Assembly (NCBI GenBank): GCA_938091085.1
Contig: CALKOC010000017.1
Coordinates: forward strand, 1 to 64,000
Length of the DNA stretch: 64,000 nucleotides
Direction: 5' to 3'
Source of the DNA: an uncultured Alphaproteobacteria bacterium
GTDB taxonomy: Bacteria > Pseudomonadota > Alphaproteobacteria > RS24
The position numbers were made by a program, and so were the translations under genes. Shown here piece by piece: positions 33,617-44,114 of the stretch; the stretch's first letter is position 1; each line of letters starts with the position of its first letter. The notes beneath the pieces were generated by a model. The model saw only the letters and a list, made by a program, of their open reading frames with translations. It searched no databases and was not told where the DNA came from.

Positions 33617-34687
33617 ATGCGCGATCCTAAATTTTGGCGTTTTCCCCCAGATAAAATCCACCCAGCAAAATTGGCACTCCGGCCCTTGGGGTTTCTTTAT
33701 GGTCAAATCGTTAATTTGAGACTGAAGTTTTCTCATCCCGAAGATATAGGCAAACCTGTTATTTGCGTCGGGAACTTTACGCTGGGCGGTAGCGGAAAGA
33801 CACCCGTTACACTCAAGCTTGCAGAATATCTTCAATCTATGGGGGAACAACCATCTATTCTTTCAAGAGGCTATGGTGGCAATAACAAGCATGCACTTAA
33901 AGTCGATCCAAAACTTCACCACGCCCAAATAACCGGTGACGAACCTTATATGATGGCGCATCATTATCCAGTTTACATCGCACCCAATAGAAGAGATGCC
34001 GCAAAACTTGCCTTAAATGATAAGCAGGTCAATCCGAGCGTCTTGATTATGGATGATGGGATGCAAAGCCCAAACCTTCATAAATCTCTTACCTTTGCCG
34101 TGATAGATCGCCAGGCCGGGTTTGGAAATGGCGGGGTATTCCCTGCAGGGCCGTTGAGAGAAAACATAGATGCCGCTCTTACAAGAATTGACGCTGTCAT
34201 CATAAGTGGACCCGCGAATGAATTGCTTAGAGCCGATGTTAGTGCGGTCATTTCAAAAGCAGCAGAACGCGACATGCCTGTATTTGAGACGGAGCTTGCC
34301 GCAACCAATGCACAAGCTGAAAAAGTCGTCGCTTTTTGCGGGATTGGGCGCCCTGCAAAATTTTACAGCCAGCTTGAACAGCTTGGATACGATATTCGAT
34401 TTAGCCAGGATTTTAATGATCACCATTATTATTCGGAGCAGGATGCGGCAGATTTGCTGGCACTTGCCGAAAAATATAATGCGCAACTCATCACGACTAG
34501 AAAGGATGCTGTAAGGCTGGAAGGTTTTGATAAATCCAGTAAACGCTTTAAACTTGCCGAAATTTGCAAAACATTGGATGTTGTTGCCATGTTTTCTGAT
34601 GATAAAAAATTGGAAGAATTTCTAATCGGGCGATTAGCTGAAGCCAGACAATCAAAATTATATACGGCACCCGGAAATAATTTATAG
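33617..34687 (+). CDS. lpxK: Tetraacyldisaccharide 4'-kinase
   Basis: 'VICVGNFTLGGSGKTPVTLKLAEYL', 'LIMDDGMQSPNLHKSLTFAVID'. Confidence 0.96.
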   Translation: MRDPKFWRFPPDKIHPAKLALRPLGFLYGQIVNLRLKFSHPEDIGKPVICVGNFTLGGSGKTPVTLKLAEYLQSMGEQPSILSRGYGGNNKHALKVDPKLHHAQITGDEPYMMAHHYPVYIAPNRRDAAKLALNDKQVNPSVLIMDDGMQSPNLHKSLTFAVIDRQAGFGNGGVFPAGPLRENIDAALTRIDAVIISGPANELLRADVSAVISKAAERDMPVFETELAATNAQAEKVVAFCGIGRPAKFYSQLEQLGYDIRFSQDFNDHHYYSEQDAADLLALAEKYNAQLITTRKDAVRLEGFDKSSKRFKLAEICKTLDVVAMFSDDKKLEEFLIGRLAEARQSKLYTAPGNNL

Positions 34688-34692
34688 AAGCA

Positions 34693-35580
34693 ATGGGCAG
34701 TGCCACTATGCTGAAAACTTTCAAACATATAATTGAACTTATCTTCGGAATGGCTTTTATTAAGCTTTCGCGTTTTTTGGGACTAGAAAAAAGTAGCCGA
34801 TTTTTTGGTTATCTATTTACCAAGATTGGTCCCCTCTTCCCACAGAACAAGATTGCGATAAAAAATAAGACAGCTGCTTTTCCAGAAGCCAGCGCGGCTG
34901 AGATTAGATCTTTAAATATTGAGATGTGGCGCAATCTCGGCATGTTTTTTGGGGAATTTAGCAATCTGGACAGATTGCGCGCAGAGGCTGATACGAGAAT
35001 AAATATTTCAGGATTGGAGCTCACACAAAAAGCGTATGACGAAGGGAGAGGCCTGATATTCTTTTCGGGGCATATGGGAAACTGGGAGGTTATGGCCTCC
35101 GCGACACATATATTTGATAAGGATGTCATTGGCGTCTATCGCAAAGCGAATAATCCATTTTTCGAGAAATGGATAACCGAGATACGCAGTAAATCAACTG
35201 TGACAAAACTTGTTCAAAAAGGCGCCGATGGCGCAAAAAAAATCATAAAGACTTTGAAAGCCGGAAATGCAGTTTGCGTGTTAAACGATCAGAAAATGAA
35301 TGACGGGGCTGAACTAAAGTTTTTTGGTCGTCCGGCGATGACCGCAACAGCTATCCCTAAAATTGCCAGAAAATTTAATGTACCAATGGTTTTCCTGAGT
35401 GTTAATAGGCGTGAAAATTGCCAATTTGATGTCATTTTTCATCCTCCTTTTCTGCCTGAAACTACCGAGGACATTCATCAAGATATCATAAATACAGCCC
35501 AAAAAATGAATGATATGATGGAAGAAGCAATTAGACAGCAACCCGCTCATTGGTTGTGGCTTCACAATCGTTGGAAATAA
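34693..35580 (+). CDS. lpxL: Lipid A acyltransferase (LpxL/HtrB family)
   Basis: 'GLIFFSGHMGNWEVM', 'IGVYRKANNPFFEKWI', 'PAHWLWLHNRWK'. Confidence 0.93.
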   Translation: MGSATMLKTFKHIIELIFGMAFIKLSRFLGLEKSSRFFGYLFTKIGPLFPQNKIAIKNKTAAFPEASAAEIRSLNIEMWRNLGMFFGEFSNLDRLRAEADTRINISGLELTQKAYDEGRGLIFFSGHMGNWEVMASATHIFDKDVIGVYRKANNPFFEKWITEIRSKSTVTKLVQKGADGAKKIIKTLKAGNAVCVLNDQKMNDGAELKFFGRPAMTATAIPKIARKFNVPMVFLSVNRRENCQFDVIFHPPFLPETTEDIHQDIINTAQKMNDMMEEAIRQQPAHWLWLHNRWK

Positions 35581-36399
35581 TCAGTTTTCACCGCTTACGA
35601 GCAAGGCAGGATCTAGCCTCTGGTCACGCCAATAAACCCGCCAATCCAAATGCGGCCCCGTTGACCGCCCCGCAGACCCAACTCGTCCGATAATTTGCTG
35701 AGCGTTTACCCGATCACCGCTTTTCACATTAATTTGCGATAAATGAAGATAAGCGGAGAGCAACCCCATGCCATGGTCAATAAACACCAAACCGCCTTCA
35801 TAATACATGCTCTGTTCAGCTAACGTGACCGTCCCTGATGTCATCGCCATTACCGGTGTTCCGGCTGGCGCAGCAATATCGATACCGTAATGCGGGCGCC
35901 GAGCTTCGCCATTAAAATATCTCTGACTACCATAGACACCTGTAATCCGGCCTTTCAGAGGCCAATAAAACTTTTTCCCAAAAAGAGCTTTTGGCGCACT
36001 GTCACGGCGCGCTTGCTTTTTTTGTTGCCCCTCTAGCCGGATACGTTTCAGCACAGTCTCTGGCGGGGAAACATATTTCTGCGCCACACCCTCAACATAT
36101 TGAATATTGTAATCTCTTTTTTCCAATGGACGTATAACCGCATAGTCCTGCCCGTCTATACTGAACTTAAGCGTTGTCTCTTTTCCGGCATCGCGTCCAT
36201 AGCCAAACACGGCAAGACCTTTATCTATGGATACCGGTCTATTATCGACCTTTACTGAAACCCCCGGCTTAAGCTGTAAGGCCACCATCCCGCCAGGTTT
36301 AAAATGCCCAGCAGCAGACTCGACCAATGTGTCAGGAAAACTCTGCTGCTCCAGCGGCGCGAGAGATAACAGTCCAGTCAAAAAAAAGGTTGGTATCAT
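35581..36399 (-). CDS. M23 family metallopeptidase
   Basis: 'RPHYGIDIAAPAGTPVMAMTSGTV', 'GLLSAYLHLSQINVKSGDRV', 'STGPHLDWRVYW'. Confidence 0.93.
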   Translation of the reverse strand: MIPTFFLTGLLSLAPLEQQSFPDTLVESAAGHFKPGGMVALQLKPGVSVKVDNRPVSIDKGLAVFGYGRDAGKETTLKFSIDGQDYAVIRPLEKRDYNIQYVEGVAQKYVSPPETVLKRIRLEGQQKKQARRDSAPKALFGKKFYWPLKGRITGVYGSQRYFNGEARRPHYGIDIAAPAGTPVMAMTSGTVTLAEQSMYYEGGLVFIDHGMGLLSAYLHLSQINVKSGDRVNAQQIIGRVGSAGRSTGPHLDWRVYWRDQRLDPALLVSGEN

Positions 36400-36614
36400 G
36401 TGTCGTGATGTTGTCTTTGCTGCTCAGCCTGAAGCGAGGCAGCAGCATCAATATAAGGTTCCTGAAAATCAACATTCCAGTAGCGCAACATCTCCATCAA
36501 AATCGGCTTGCCGGTAACTGCGCAAAAAACATGCGTCCCTGGAACTTCGATTATAAAGTCCCCATCCAGATATTTAATCCTTGCTTCTGCACCAAGATTT
36601 GCCAAATCACTCAT
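36396..36614 (-). CDS. DUF2093 domain protein
   Basis: 72 aa, 'ARIKYLDGDFIIEVPGTHVFCAVTGKPILMEMLRYWNVDFQEPY'; overlaps xseA stop. Confidence 0.85.
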   Translation of the reverse strand: MSDLANLGAEARIKYLDGDFIIEVPGTHVFCAVTGKPILMEMLRYWNVDFQEPYIDAAASLQAEQQRQHHDT

Positions 36615-38104
36615 TCAAATAATTTACCTTGTTGTGAGGTTTTTGTCTCGTTTTTAGCCTTCTCGTTTTTGGGCTTTTCTTTATCGAGATTAGACGCTGA
36701 TTTAGATTTATGTTTAGCAGATTCTTTTGCAGATGATGTTTCCTCAACACGTGCACCAAGTTTTTCACCTTTGGCAAGATGAATATTCAGCAAACTGCCT
36801 ATTTTGGCCTTGGAAGCCTGACGCAAGGGTGCGCCTTGCTCGTCCAGCACAAGCGCAAACCCTCGTTCCAGCACAGCCTCATGACTAAGCAAATCTAACT
36901 GTTTGCTCAAAGCTGCAAGTTTTTGAGCCGCGTCTTTTATCTTTCTCTCTCCCGCGAGAGCTGCCCGGTGTTGCAGTCCATTAATATTTTGGCGTGATTG
37001 ATGAACATGCCTCAGCATCGGTCTGAAAGACAGCCCAACGGCTATGCGATCAAATTGAGCTTTTTGATTTGTTAGATTCGCAGTGAGGGCGCGCGCCAAA
37101 CGGCTCGCAATCGAGTCGAATAACTGCCTTGGAATAGCGAGTATATCCTCAAGGCGGGGCATTCCTCGTGACAACCCAGTCAGACGGTCACGGCGTGTTG
37201 TTATCAGAGTATGGCTGCTCCGCATCATCCGGCGCGTCAAATCCATGAGACCTGACGTTAGATCTACCCTTACCGGTACTGCCATTTCAGCCGCAGCAGT
37301 TGGCGTCGGCGCACGAATATCAGCAGCAAAATCAATAAGGGTTGTATCCGTTTCATGGCCTATAGCGGAAATAACAGGAATATCCGACTGTGCTACTGTA
37401 CGTACGACTATTTCTTCGTTAAACCCCCAAAGGTCTTCAAAGCTTCCGCCACCTCGTGCGACAATCAGCAAATCTGGGCGCGGGGTCGCCCCACCCGGTT
37501 TAATTGCATTAAAACCTGCAATGGCGCGGGACACTTCATCGGCGCAGTTCTCTCCCTGCACCCTTACAGGCCAGACCAATACATGACGCGGGAATCTATC
37601 TTCAAGGCGATGAATAATATCTCTGATAACAGCACCTGACGGGCTGGTAACAACACCTATTGTCTGAGGCAAAAAGGGAAGCATTTTTTTACGCGCCGGT
37701 TCAAACAACCCCTCTGCAGTGAGTTTCTTTTTGCGTTCTTCCAGCAAGGCCATTAACGCACCGACGCCAGCTGGTTCCATATATTCAATGATCATCTGAT
37801 ATTTTGATTGGCCCGCAAATGTCGTCAGTTTTCCTGTGCAAATAACCTCAAGCCCTTGTTCGGGTTGCAAAGGAAGTTTCTGGGCTGTCCCCTTCCAGAT
37901 AACACCAGATAAAACGGCTTTTTCGTCTTTTAAATCTAAATAGAGATGCCCCGAAGACGGACGGGAGACACGTCCAAGTTCAGCGCGCACGCGAATATGT
38001 GCAAACCCGTCCTCAATTTGACGTTTTACAAGTCCGGAAATTTCGCTGACAGAAAATTCCTGTACATTCGCATTCCGATTTTCAGTTTCTTGAAATTGAC
38101 TCAT
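36611..38104 (-). CDS. xseA: Exodeoxyribonuclease VII large subunit; start placed at MSQFQE
   Basis: 'EFSVSEISGLVKRQIEDGFAHIRVRAELGRVS', 'VVTSPSGAVIRDI', 'RGGGSFEDLWGFNEE'. Confidence 0.95.
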   Translation of the reverse strand: MSQFQETENRNANVQEFSVSEISGLVKRQIEDGFAHIRVRAELGRVSRPSSGHLYLDLKDEKAVLSGVIWKGTAQKLPLQPEQGLEVICTGKLTTFAGQSKYQMIIEYMEPAGVGALMALLEERKKKLTAEGLFEPARKKMLPFLPQTIGVVTSPSGAVIRDIIHRLEDRFPRHVLVWPVRVQGENCADEVSRAIAGFNAIKPGGATPRPDLLIVARGGGSFEDLWGFNEEIVVRTVAQSDIPVISAIGHETDTTLIDFAADIRAPTPTAAAEMAVPVRVDLTSGLMDLTRRMMRSSHTLITTRRDRLTGLSRGMPRLEDILAIPRQLFDSIASRLARALTANLTNQKAQFDRIAVGLSFRPMLRHVHQSRQNINGLQHRAALAGERKIKDAAQKLAALSKQLDLLSHEAVLERGFALVLDEQGAPLRQASKAKIGSLLNIHLAKGEKLGARVEETSSAKESAKHKSKSASNLDKEKPKNEKAKNETKTSQQGKLFE

Positions 38105-38250
38105 TCGATTTGTTACTGCTATCCACTGATTTCTAACATGGCCCACCCGAACCCTTCAGACAAGTCCGTCTAAATTTGATAGTTTGATTTTACCTTTAAT
38201 TTATTCACGATACTATCCCAAACAGTTTGAACACCCAACAGGTCGAACAC

Positions 38251-39537
38251 ATGAAAGAAAATAGTCTTAAAATTCTTGTTCTTGGTAGCGGCGGGCGTGA
38301 ACATGCTCTCTGCTGGAAAATCGCACAAAGCCCCCTCCTTGAAAAACTCTATTGCGCCCCGGGTAATGGAGGGATTGAGTCTGTCGCAGATTGCGTCACC
38401 CTTGATATTGAGTCACCCGATGCCGTTTTAAAATTTGCCAAAGAACAAGCTATAGACCTCGTTGTTATCGGGCCTGAAGGCCCTCTCGTCGCAGGGCTTG
38501 CGGATGCGCTCATGGCTGAAAATATTGCAGCTTTCGGACCCGTGGCGGCGGCAGCCCAACTTGAAGGCTCGAAAGGCTTTACTAAAGATATTTGTGCCGC
38601 CTATGGCATCCCAACCGCCGCTTACGGCCGTTTCAAATCTGCCGCAGATGCTCATGCTTATCTTGACACCCACCCTGCCCCTATCGTCGTTAAGGCTGAT
38701 GGTCTGGCGGCAGGCAAAGGTGTTATTATTGCCGAGACTGATGCTCAGGCTCGTGCCGCAGTTGATGATATATTTGATGGTGCATTCGGTCAGGCCGGCG
38801 CTGAGCTTGTAATTGAAGAATTCATGACCGGTGAGGAGGCCAGTTTTTTTGTCCTCACTGACGGCGTGAATGCGCTCCCGCTGGCTACGGCTCAAGATCA
38901 TAAGCGTGTCGGCGAGGGTGATACCGGCCCGAATACCGGCGGCATGGGCGCCTATTCACCCGCTAGAATTGTTACGCCCGCTTTATTGGAAGACACCATG
39001 CGGCGCATTATCCAACCGACATTGACCGCGATGGCAGATAAGGGGTCACCCTATCGTGGGGTGCTCTATGCAGGTTTAATGCTGACTGAGGACGGACCAA
39101 AACTGGTGGAATATAATGCACGCTTTGGCGATCCTGAATGTCAGGTATTGATGTTGCGCCTCAAAAGTGACCTTGTCCCCGCCCTGATGGCGACGGCTAT
39201 AGGGGATATTAGTGATCTTGATCTCGAATGGCACGACGAAGACGCGATGACGGTTGTTATGGCTGCACAAGGGTATCCAGGTAGCTATTCCAAAGGTACA
39301 GAAATTGATGGGCTTGATGCAGCCGTAGCAGATTCAGATACACAAATCTTTCATGCAGGTACAAAGACCGAAGATGGAAAAACACTTGCAGTTGGTGGAC
39401 GTGTGCTTAATGTCACCTCTAAAGGTCAAGACTTAAATGCCGCAAGAGACAAAGCCTATGCTGCGCTAGAAAAGATTGACTGGGAGGAAGGGTTCTACCG
39501 TCGCGATATTGGCTGGCGCGCACTGGATGAAATTTAG
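38251..39537 (+). CDS. purD: Phosphoribosylamine-glycine ligase; start placed at MKENSLK
   Basis: '[22 protein letters not shown]', '[14 protein letters not shown]', '[15 protein letters not shown]'. Confidence 0.96.
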   Translation: MKENSLKILVLGSGGREHALCWKIAQSPLLEKLYCAPGNGGIESVADCVTLDIESPDAVLKFAKEQAIDLVVIGPEGPLVAGLADALMAENIAAFGPVAAAAQLEGSKGFTKDICAAYGIPTAAYGRFKSAADAHAYLDTHPAPIVVKADGLAAGKGVIIAETDAQARAAVDDIFDGAFGQAGAELVIEEFMTGEEASFFVLTDGVNALPLATAQDHKRVGEGDTGPNTGGMGAYSPARIVTPALLEDTMRRIIQPTLTAMADKGSPYRGVLYAGLMLTEDGPKLVEYNARFGDPECQVLMLRLKSDLVPALMATAIGDISDLDLEWHDEDAMTVVMAAQGYPGSYSKGTEIDGLDAAVADSDTQIFHAGTKTEDGKTLAVGGRVLNVTSKGQDLNAARDKAYAALEKIDWEEGFYRRDIGWRALDEI

Positions 39538-39597
39538 CGTTTCTTTCTAACATAGACATTTGAGAAAAACGCAAAAGAGGGGGTTAAAGAGTCATAA

Positions 39598-40674
39598 ATG
39601 AGTGATAGACAGGAAAAGTTCGGCGGCACAAAAGAAGTCTCTGAAACACTTAAATTTAATGTCAAAAATCTTGAAGACTACATGCACGCTCATGTTGAAA
39701 GCTTTGAGGGCCCTCTTGAAGTGAAGCAATTTAAAGGCGGACAATCCAACCCGACCTATCAGCTCATCACCCCTAACAAAAAATATGTTTTGAGACGCAA
39801 ACCGCCGGGAAAGCTTTTGCCTTCGGCGCATGCTGTTGACCGCGAATATCGTGTTATCACCGCGCTGGCTTCAGTCGGCTTTCCTGTTCCACGCAGTTAT
39901 TGCTTATGCGAGGATGATAGTGTGATTGGAACCATGTTCTATATTATGGATATGGTCGAAGGGCGCATCTTATGGGATGTGACCCTAAGTGATTACGCCA
40001 AAGAAGACAGATGGCCGATATTTGAAGCTCAGGTCAAAACGATTGCTCAGTTGCACACGCTTGACTATGAAGCCATCGGCCTTGGCGATTACGGCAAGCC
40101 GGGCAATTATTTTGAGCGCCAAATTGGACGTTGGACGAAACAATACATCGCCTCAGAGACTCAAAAAGTCGACAATATGGATAAGCTTATGGCATGGCTG
40201 CCAGGGCAAATTCCACAAGATGACGCGACCTCAATTGTCCATGGTGATTTCAGGCTTGATAATATGGTGCTGCACCCGAACAAAGCTGAGGTGAGCGCTG
40301 TGTTGGATTGGGAATTATCGACGTTGGGTCATCCGCTTGGCGATTTCACTTATCATCTGATGCAATGGCACATGCCGTCGATTAAAACCATGGTAACGGC
40401 ATCGCTTGCGGGCAGAGATTTGGGCGAATTAGGGATTCCGACGGCCGACCAATATATCCGTATGTATTGCGACGCGGTTGGACGGGACGGTATTGAAAAT
40501 ATCGACTTCTATCTGGCTTTTAATATGTTCCGGCTTGCGGCGATTTTGCAGGGTATTGTCGGGCGCGTTAGAGACGGTACTGCAAGTTCGGCACATGCAG
40601 GTGAAATGGAAAAGAATATTCCACCCCTAGCAGATGTAGGCTGGGCCTTCGCACAAAAAGCTGGCGCAGTTTAA
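39598..40674 (+). CDS. APH-family phosphotransferase (ACAD10/11 N-terminal-like)
   Basis: 'FKGGQSNPTYQLITPNKKYVLRRKPPGKLLPSAHAVDREYRV', 'IVHGDFRLDNMVLHP'. Confidence 0.9.
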   Translation: MSDRQEKFGGTKEVSETLKFNVKNLEDYMHAHVESFEGPLEVKQFKGGQSNPTYQLITPNKKYVLRRKPPGKLLPSAHAVDREYRVITALASVGFPVPRSYCLCEDDSVIGTMFYIMDMVEGRILWDVTLSDYAKEDRWPIFEAQVKTIAQLHTLDYEAIGLGDYGKPGNYFERQIGRWTKQYIASETQKVDNMDKLMAWLPGQIPQDDATSIVHGDFRLDNMVLHPNKAEVSAVLDWELSTLGHPLGDFTYHLMQWHMPSIKTMVTASLAGRDLGELGIPTADQYIRMYCDAVGRDGIENIDFYLAFNMFRLAAILQGIVGRVRDGTASSAHAGEMEKNIPPLADVGWAFAQKAGAV

Positions 40675-40678
40675 TTCT

Positions 40679-41233
40679 TCAAGAAGTATATGAGAGCAAG
40701 GTGATTTCTGTATCACCATAAATACGCCTATTGATTTCATCAAAACCCAAAGGCGTCTTAAAGTCTGCGCGCTTGTCTTCCTCAACCACCAGCAATGCAT
40801 CCTCTGCCAACCAGTCGCCCTCTTTCAAACAAAGCAGCGTTTTCTCCGCCAGTCCCTTACCATAGGGGGGATCGAGAAACACAAGATTAAATAAAGGTGC
40901 TTGTTTGTCGTGGTTTCTCAATTTAACCGCATCACGTTTCAGAAGATGCGTTTTATCGGCGGCGTCAAGCGCGTGAATATTGTTTTCAATAACAGCCCAA
41001 GCAGCAGTCATTTTTTCTATAAAATAGCAGGTCTCTGCACCGCGCGATAAAGCCTCAAGTCCTAACGCACCGGTTCCGGCGAAAATGTCAAGAACATGAG
41101 TTTCATTAAGCTCGATACGACTTTCAAGCGCAGAAAATAATGCCTCTCTAATACGATCAGATGTCGGACGTGTCAGATTATTTTTAGGCGTTTGAAGGGT
41201 GTGCCCTTTCCATTTTCCGGCAATGATACGCAT
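40679..41233 (-). CDS. rsmD: 16S rRNA (guanine966-N2)-methyltransferase
   Basis: 'MRIIAGKWKGHTLQTP..TRPTSDRIREALFSAL', 'LVFLDPPYGKGLAE'. Confidence 0.95.
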   Translation of the reverse strand: MRIIAGKWKGHTLQTPKNNLTRPTSDRIREALFSALESRIELNETHVLDIFAGTGALGLEALSRGAETCYFIEKMTAAWAVIENNIHALDAADKTHLLKRDAVKLRNHDKQAPLFNLVFLDPPYGKGLAEKTLLCLKEGDWLAEDALLVVEEDKRADFKTPLGFDEINRRIYGDTEITLLSYTS

Positions 41234-41239
41234 ATCAGA

Positions 41240-42286
41240 TCATTTGTTTTTAAGCTTTAGCGTTTTCTTTTTTGATGTCGTTTTAGTCTCTGACATCTTC
41301 CAGGGCGTCACATTTTTTTCAGGTAGATTTTTAGGAGGCTTATCACTCTGAGTTTTTTCTTTAAACGATTTTTCTTTGTGAGATTTTGCCTTGAAAGAGG
41401 TGTCCGATTTAGAGGCCGGTTTAGAAGCCGGTTTAGAAACTGGTTTATTTTGCGCCCGTGCCGGTTTCTTTTCTAGGCGGTCTGCGGTTTGCTTGCTTCG
41501 GGTTTTCGGTTTGACCTGCGGCACGCGCCCCTCTGCAATATCGGACCATGTTGAGCCTAGTTGCTGACGTAAAACACGACGAGGAACTTCTTCAACAGCA
41601 CCGGTTTCCAAATTGCCGAGTTGAAATGGCCCAAAGGAAAGCCTAATCAAACGATTAACCTCCAAGCCGACATAGCTGAGAAGTTTTTTGACCTCACGGT
41701 TTTTGCCTTCTCTAAGCGAAATTGTCATCCAGACATTCCCACCTTGCTGACGTTCAACATCAACATCTACACCGCGATAATGAACCTCCTCAAGCGTGAT
41801 ACCCTTTTTTAGCTCGAGTAATTTTCGCTCATCAGGTCTACCGTAAGCGCGAACACGGTACCGACGCAGCCAGCCAGTTTCAGGTAACTCAAGATAACGC
41901 TTAAGCCCGCCATCATTAGTCAGCAATAACAAGCCTTCGGTATTAATATCCAGTCGTCCGACAGACAATACACGCGGCAAATTATCGGGGAGTTTAGAAA
42001 AAATTGTTGCACGGCCCTGCGGGTCACGTTCAGTCGTGACAAGCCCGCGCGGCTTATAATACCGCCATAAGCGCGGTGGATCTGGCTGAGCCAGTTCTTT
42101 CCCGTCAACCGTGATACGATCAGAGGGAAGAACATTCAATGCAGGCGAATTAATGGTTTTTCCATTAACTGTTACTCGCCCAGCCTGAATGATCGTCTCA
42201 GCTTCACGTCTGGATGACAGACCCGAGCGAGCCAAAACCTTGGCTATGCGGTCGCCTTTAATTGCCTGATTTGTCTTGTCATTCAT
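41240..42286 (-). CDS. rluB: Pseudouridine synthase (RluB/RsuA type) with Lys/Ser-rich C-terminal tail
   Basis: S4-like N-term 'RIAKVLARSGLSSRREAETIIQAGRVTVNG', 'VGRLDINTEGLLLLTNDG'; basic tail 'KPVSKPASKPASKSD..'. Confidence 0.88.
   Translation of the reverse strand: MNDKTNQAIKGDRIAKVLARSGLSSRREAETIIQAGRVTVNGKTINSPALNVLPSDRITVDGKELAQPDPPRLWRYYKPRGLVTTERDPQGRATIFSKLPDNLPRVLSVGRLDINTEGLLLLTNDGGLKRYLELPETGWLRRYRVRAYGRPDERKLLELKKGITLEEVHYRGVDVDVERQQGGNVWMTISLREGKNREVKKLLSYVGLEVNRLIRLSFGPFQLGNLETGAVEEVPRRVLRQQLGSTWSDIAEGRVPQVKPKTRSKQTADRLEKKPARAQNKPVSKPASKPASKSDTSFKAKSHKEKSFKEKTQSDKPPKNLPEKNVTPWKMSETKTTSKKKTLKLKNK
41406..41447 (-). repeat. 3.5 copies of a 12-bp tandem repeat inside the rluB tail coding region
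   Basis: Plus strand: gatttagaggcc ggtttagaagcc ggtttagaaact ggttta. Confidence 0.9.
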
Positions 42287-42340
42287 AATGCACCATGTAG
42301 CATTATATTTTCAGAAAGTCCTGAGAATGTTGACCTCATA

Positions 42341-42829
42341 ATGAATGACCCATTAACACCATCAAGCAACCCTCAAGCCAAGCCCGACGCTTCACCTATG
42401 CAACTTGCACTTCAGCAAGCTATGGCAGCTGCAGAACGAGGGGAAGTGCCTGTTGGCGCCGTCATCACAGATGCAAAGGGATATGTAATTGCTGCCAATG
42501 GCAATAGAATTATAGAATATGCCGATCCCACAGCACATGCCGAGATGTTGGTCATCCGTGAGGCAGCGACGGCGTTAAAAAATGAACGGCTCATTGATTG
42601 CAATCTCTATGTAACGCTGGAACCTTGCCCAATGTGTGCAGGGGCTATCTCACTCGCTCGCATCAAACGGCTTTATTATGGAGCTGCAGATGAAAAAGCC
42701 GGCGGCGCAGAGCATGGCATAAGATTATTTTCTCACCCGTCATGTCATCACCGCCCAGAAGTTTATGGCGGGATAGAAGAAATTGCATGTGCGACAATTT
42801 TACAGAATTTTTTTGCTGCTAGGCGTTAA
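42341..42829 (+). CDS. tadA: tRNA-specific adenosine deaminase / nucleoside deaminase
   Basis: '[15 protein letters not shown]', '[26 protein letters not shown]'. Confidence 0.93.
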   Translation: MNDPLTPSSNPQAKPDASPMQLALQQAMAAAERGEVPVGAVITDAKGYVIAANGNRIIEYADPTAHAEMLVIREAATALKNERLIDCNLYVTLEPCPMCAGAISLARIKRLYYGAADEKAGGAEHGIRLFSHPSCHHRPEVYGGIEEIACATILQNFFAARR

Positions 42830-42887
42830 TCATAACTTGCATCAAATCTCCATTCATCTGAGTATAAAGCCAATAAGGAGAAACCAA

Positions 42888-44111
42888 ATGAATTTCGATT
42901 ATTCTGATAAAACCAAGTCACTGATTGATGATGTCTCAAGCTTTATGGATAAACACATTTATCCTGCTGAGCCGATTTACAATCAGCAAATGAAAGATTT
43001 TGGAGATAATCGCTGGCAGGTCGTTCCGGTTTTGGAAGATTTGAAAGTCAAAGCGCAGGAAGCAGGCCTTTGGAATTTGTTTCTACCTGAAAGTAGTTTA
43101 GGCGCTGGTCTGACTAATTTAGAATATGCGCCTCTCGCCGAATTAATGGGTCGGGTAAGCTTTGCCTCCGAAGTGTTTAATTGCAGTGCGCCTGATACAG
43201 GAAATATGGAAGTGCTTGTCCGTTACGGAACACCAGCCCAACAGGAAGAATGGCTGACACCTCTCCTTGCCGGAGAAATCCGCTCTGCATTTTTGATGAC
43301 TGAGCCTGATGTCGCTTCCTCAGACGCTACAAATATCAAAACTTCTATCACCCGCGATGGTGACGAATATGTCATTAATGGTCGTAAATGGTGGTCCTCT
43401 GGCCTCGGTGACCCGAGGTGTAAAGTGACAATCCTGATGGGGAAATCAGATTTTGATGCCCCCCGTCACCAACAGCAATCCATGATACTTGTCCCAGTCG
43501 ATACGCCCGGCGTTGAGATTATAAGACCACTGACTGTTTTCGGTTATGATGATGCCCCGCATGGTCACATGGAAGTAAAATTGGATAATGTGCGTGTGCC
43601 GGCTGAAAACATGCTGCTAGGCGAAGGCAGAGGATTTGAAATCGCTCAGGGACGTCTCGGCCCAGGTCGTATCCATCATTGCATGAGAACAATTGGTCTT
43701 GCCGAACGCGCTCTTGAAACAATGTGCGCGCGCCTCGCTTCACGCCAAGTTTTCGGTAAGAAAATCTATGAACATTCACTCTGGGAAGAGCGCATTGCTG
43801 AAGCCAGAACTGATTTAGAAATGACCCGCCTCCTATGCCTTAAAGCTGCCCATATGATGGATACAGTCGGTAATAAAGTGGCACAAGCAGAGATTGCTAT
43901 GATTAAAGTTGCGGGTCCGAAGACAGCCCTTAAAATCATTGATAATGCAATACAGTCCCATGGCGGCGGTGGTGTCAGTCAAGATTTTGATTTGGCCAAA
44001 ATGTATTCAAATGCGCGCACCATGCGTCTGGTTGATGGTCCTGATGAAGTTCATAACCGCGCTATTGCCCGTATTGAAATGAAAAAATATATTGATCAGT
44101 CGCAAGCCTAA
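42888..44111 (+). CDS. Acyl-CoA dehydrogenase family protein; start placed at [10 protein letters not shown]
   Basis: '[21 protein letters not shown]', '[20 protein letters not shown]'; AAGGAG upstream. Confidence 0.94.
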   Translation: MNFDYSDKTKSLIDDVSSFMDKHIYPAEPIYNQQMKDFGDNRWQVVPVLEDLKVKAQEAGLWNLFLPESSLGAGLTNLEYAPLAELMGRVSFASEVFNCSAPDTGNMEVLVRYGTPAQQEEWLTPLLAGEIRSAFLMTEPDVASSDATNIKTSITRDGDEYVINGRKWWSSGLGDPRCKVTILMGKSDFDAPRHQQQSMILVPVDTPGVEIIRPLTVFGYDDAPHGHMEVKLDNVRVPAENMLLGEGRGFEIAQGRLGPGRIHHCMRTIGLAERALETMCARLASRQVFGKKIYEHSLWEERIAEARTDLEMTRLLCLKAAHMMDTVGNKVAQAEIAMIKVAGPKTALKIIDNAIQSHGGGGVSQDFDLAKMYSNARTMRLVDGPDEVHNRAIARIEMKKYIDQSQA

Positions 44112-44114
44112 GAA

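Noticed and set aside
36396-36614. DUF2093 gene as a possible novel small toxin/antitoxin
   Set aside because: It matches the conserved alphaproteobacterial DUF2093 family located next to xseA; no partner gene.
42783-42887. N-terminal 35-aa extension of the acyl-CoA dehydrogenase ORF overlapping tadA
   Set aside because: Family homology begins at [10 protein letters not shown], which has AAGGAG just upstream; the extension is an ORF-caller artefact.
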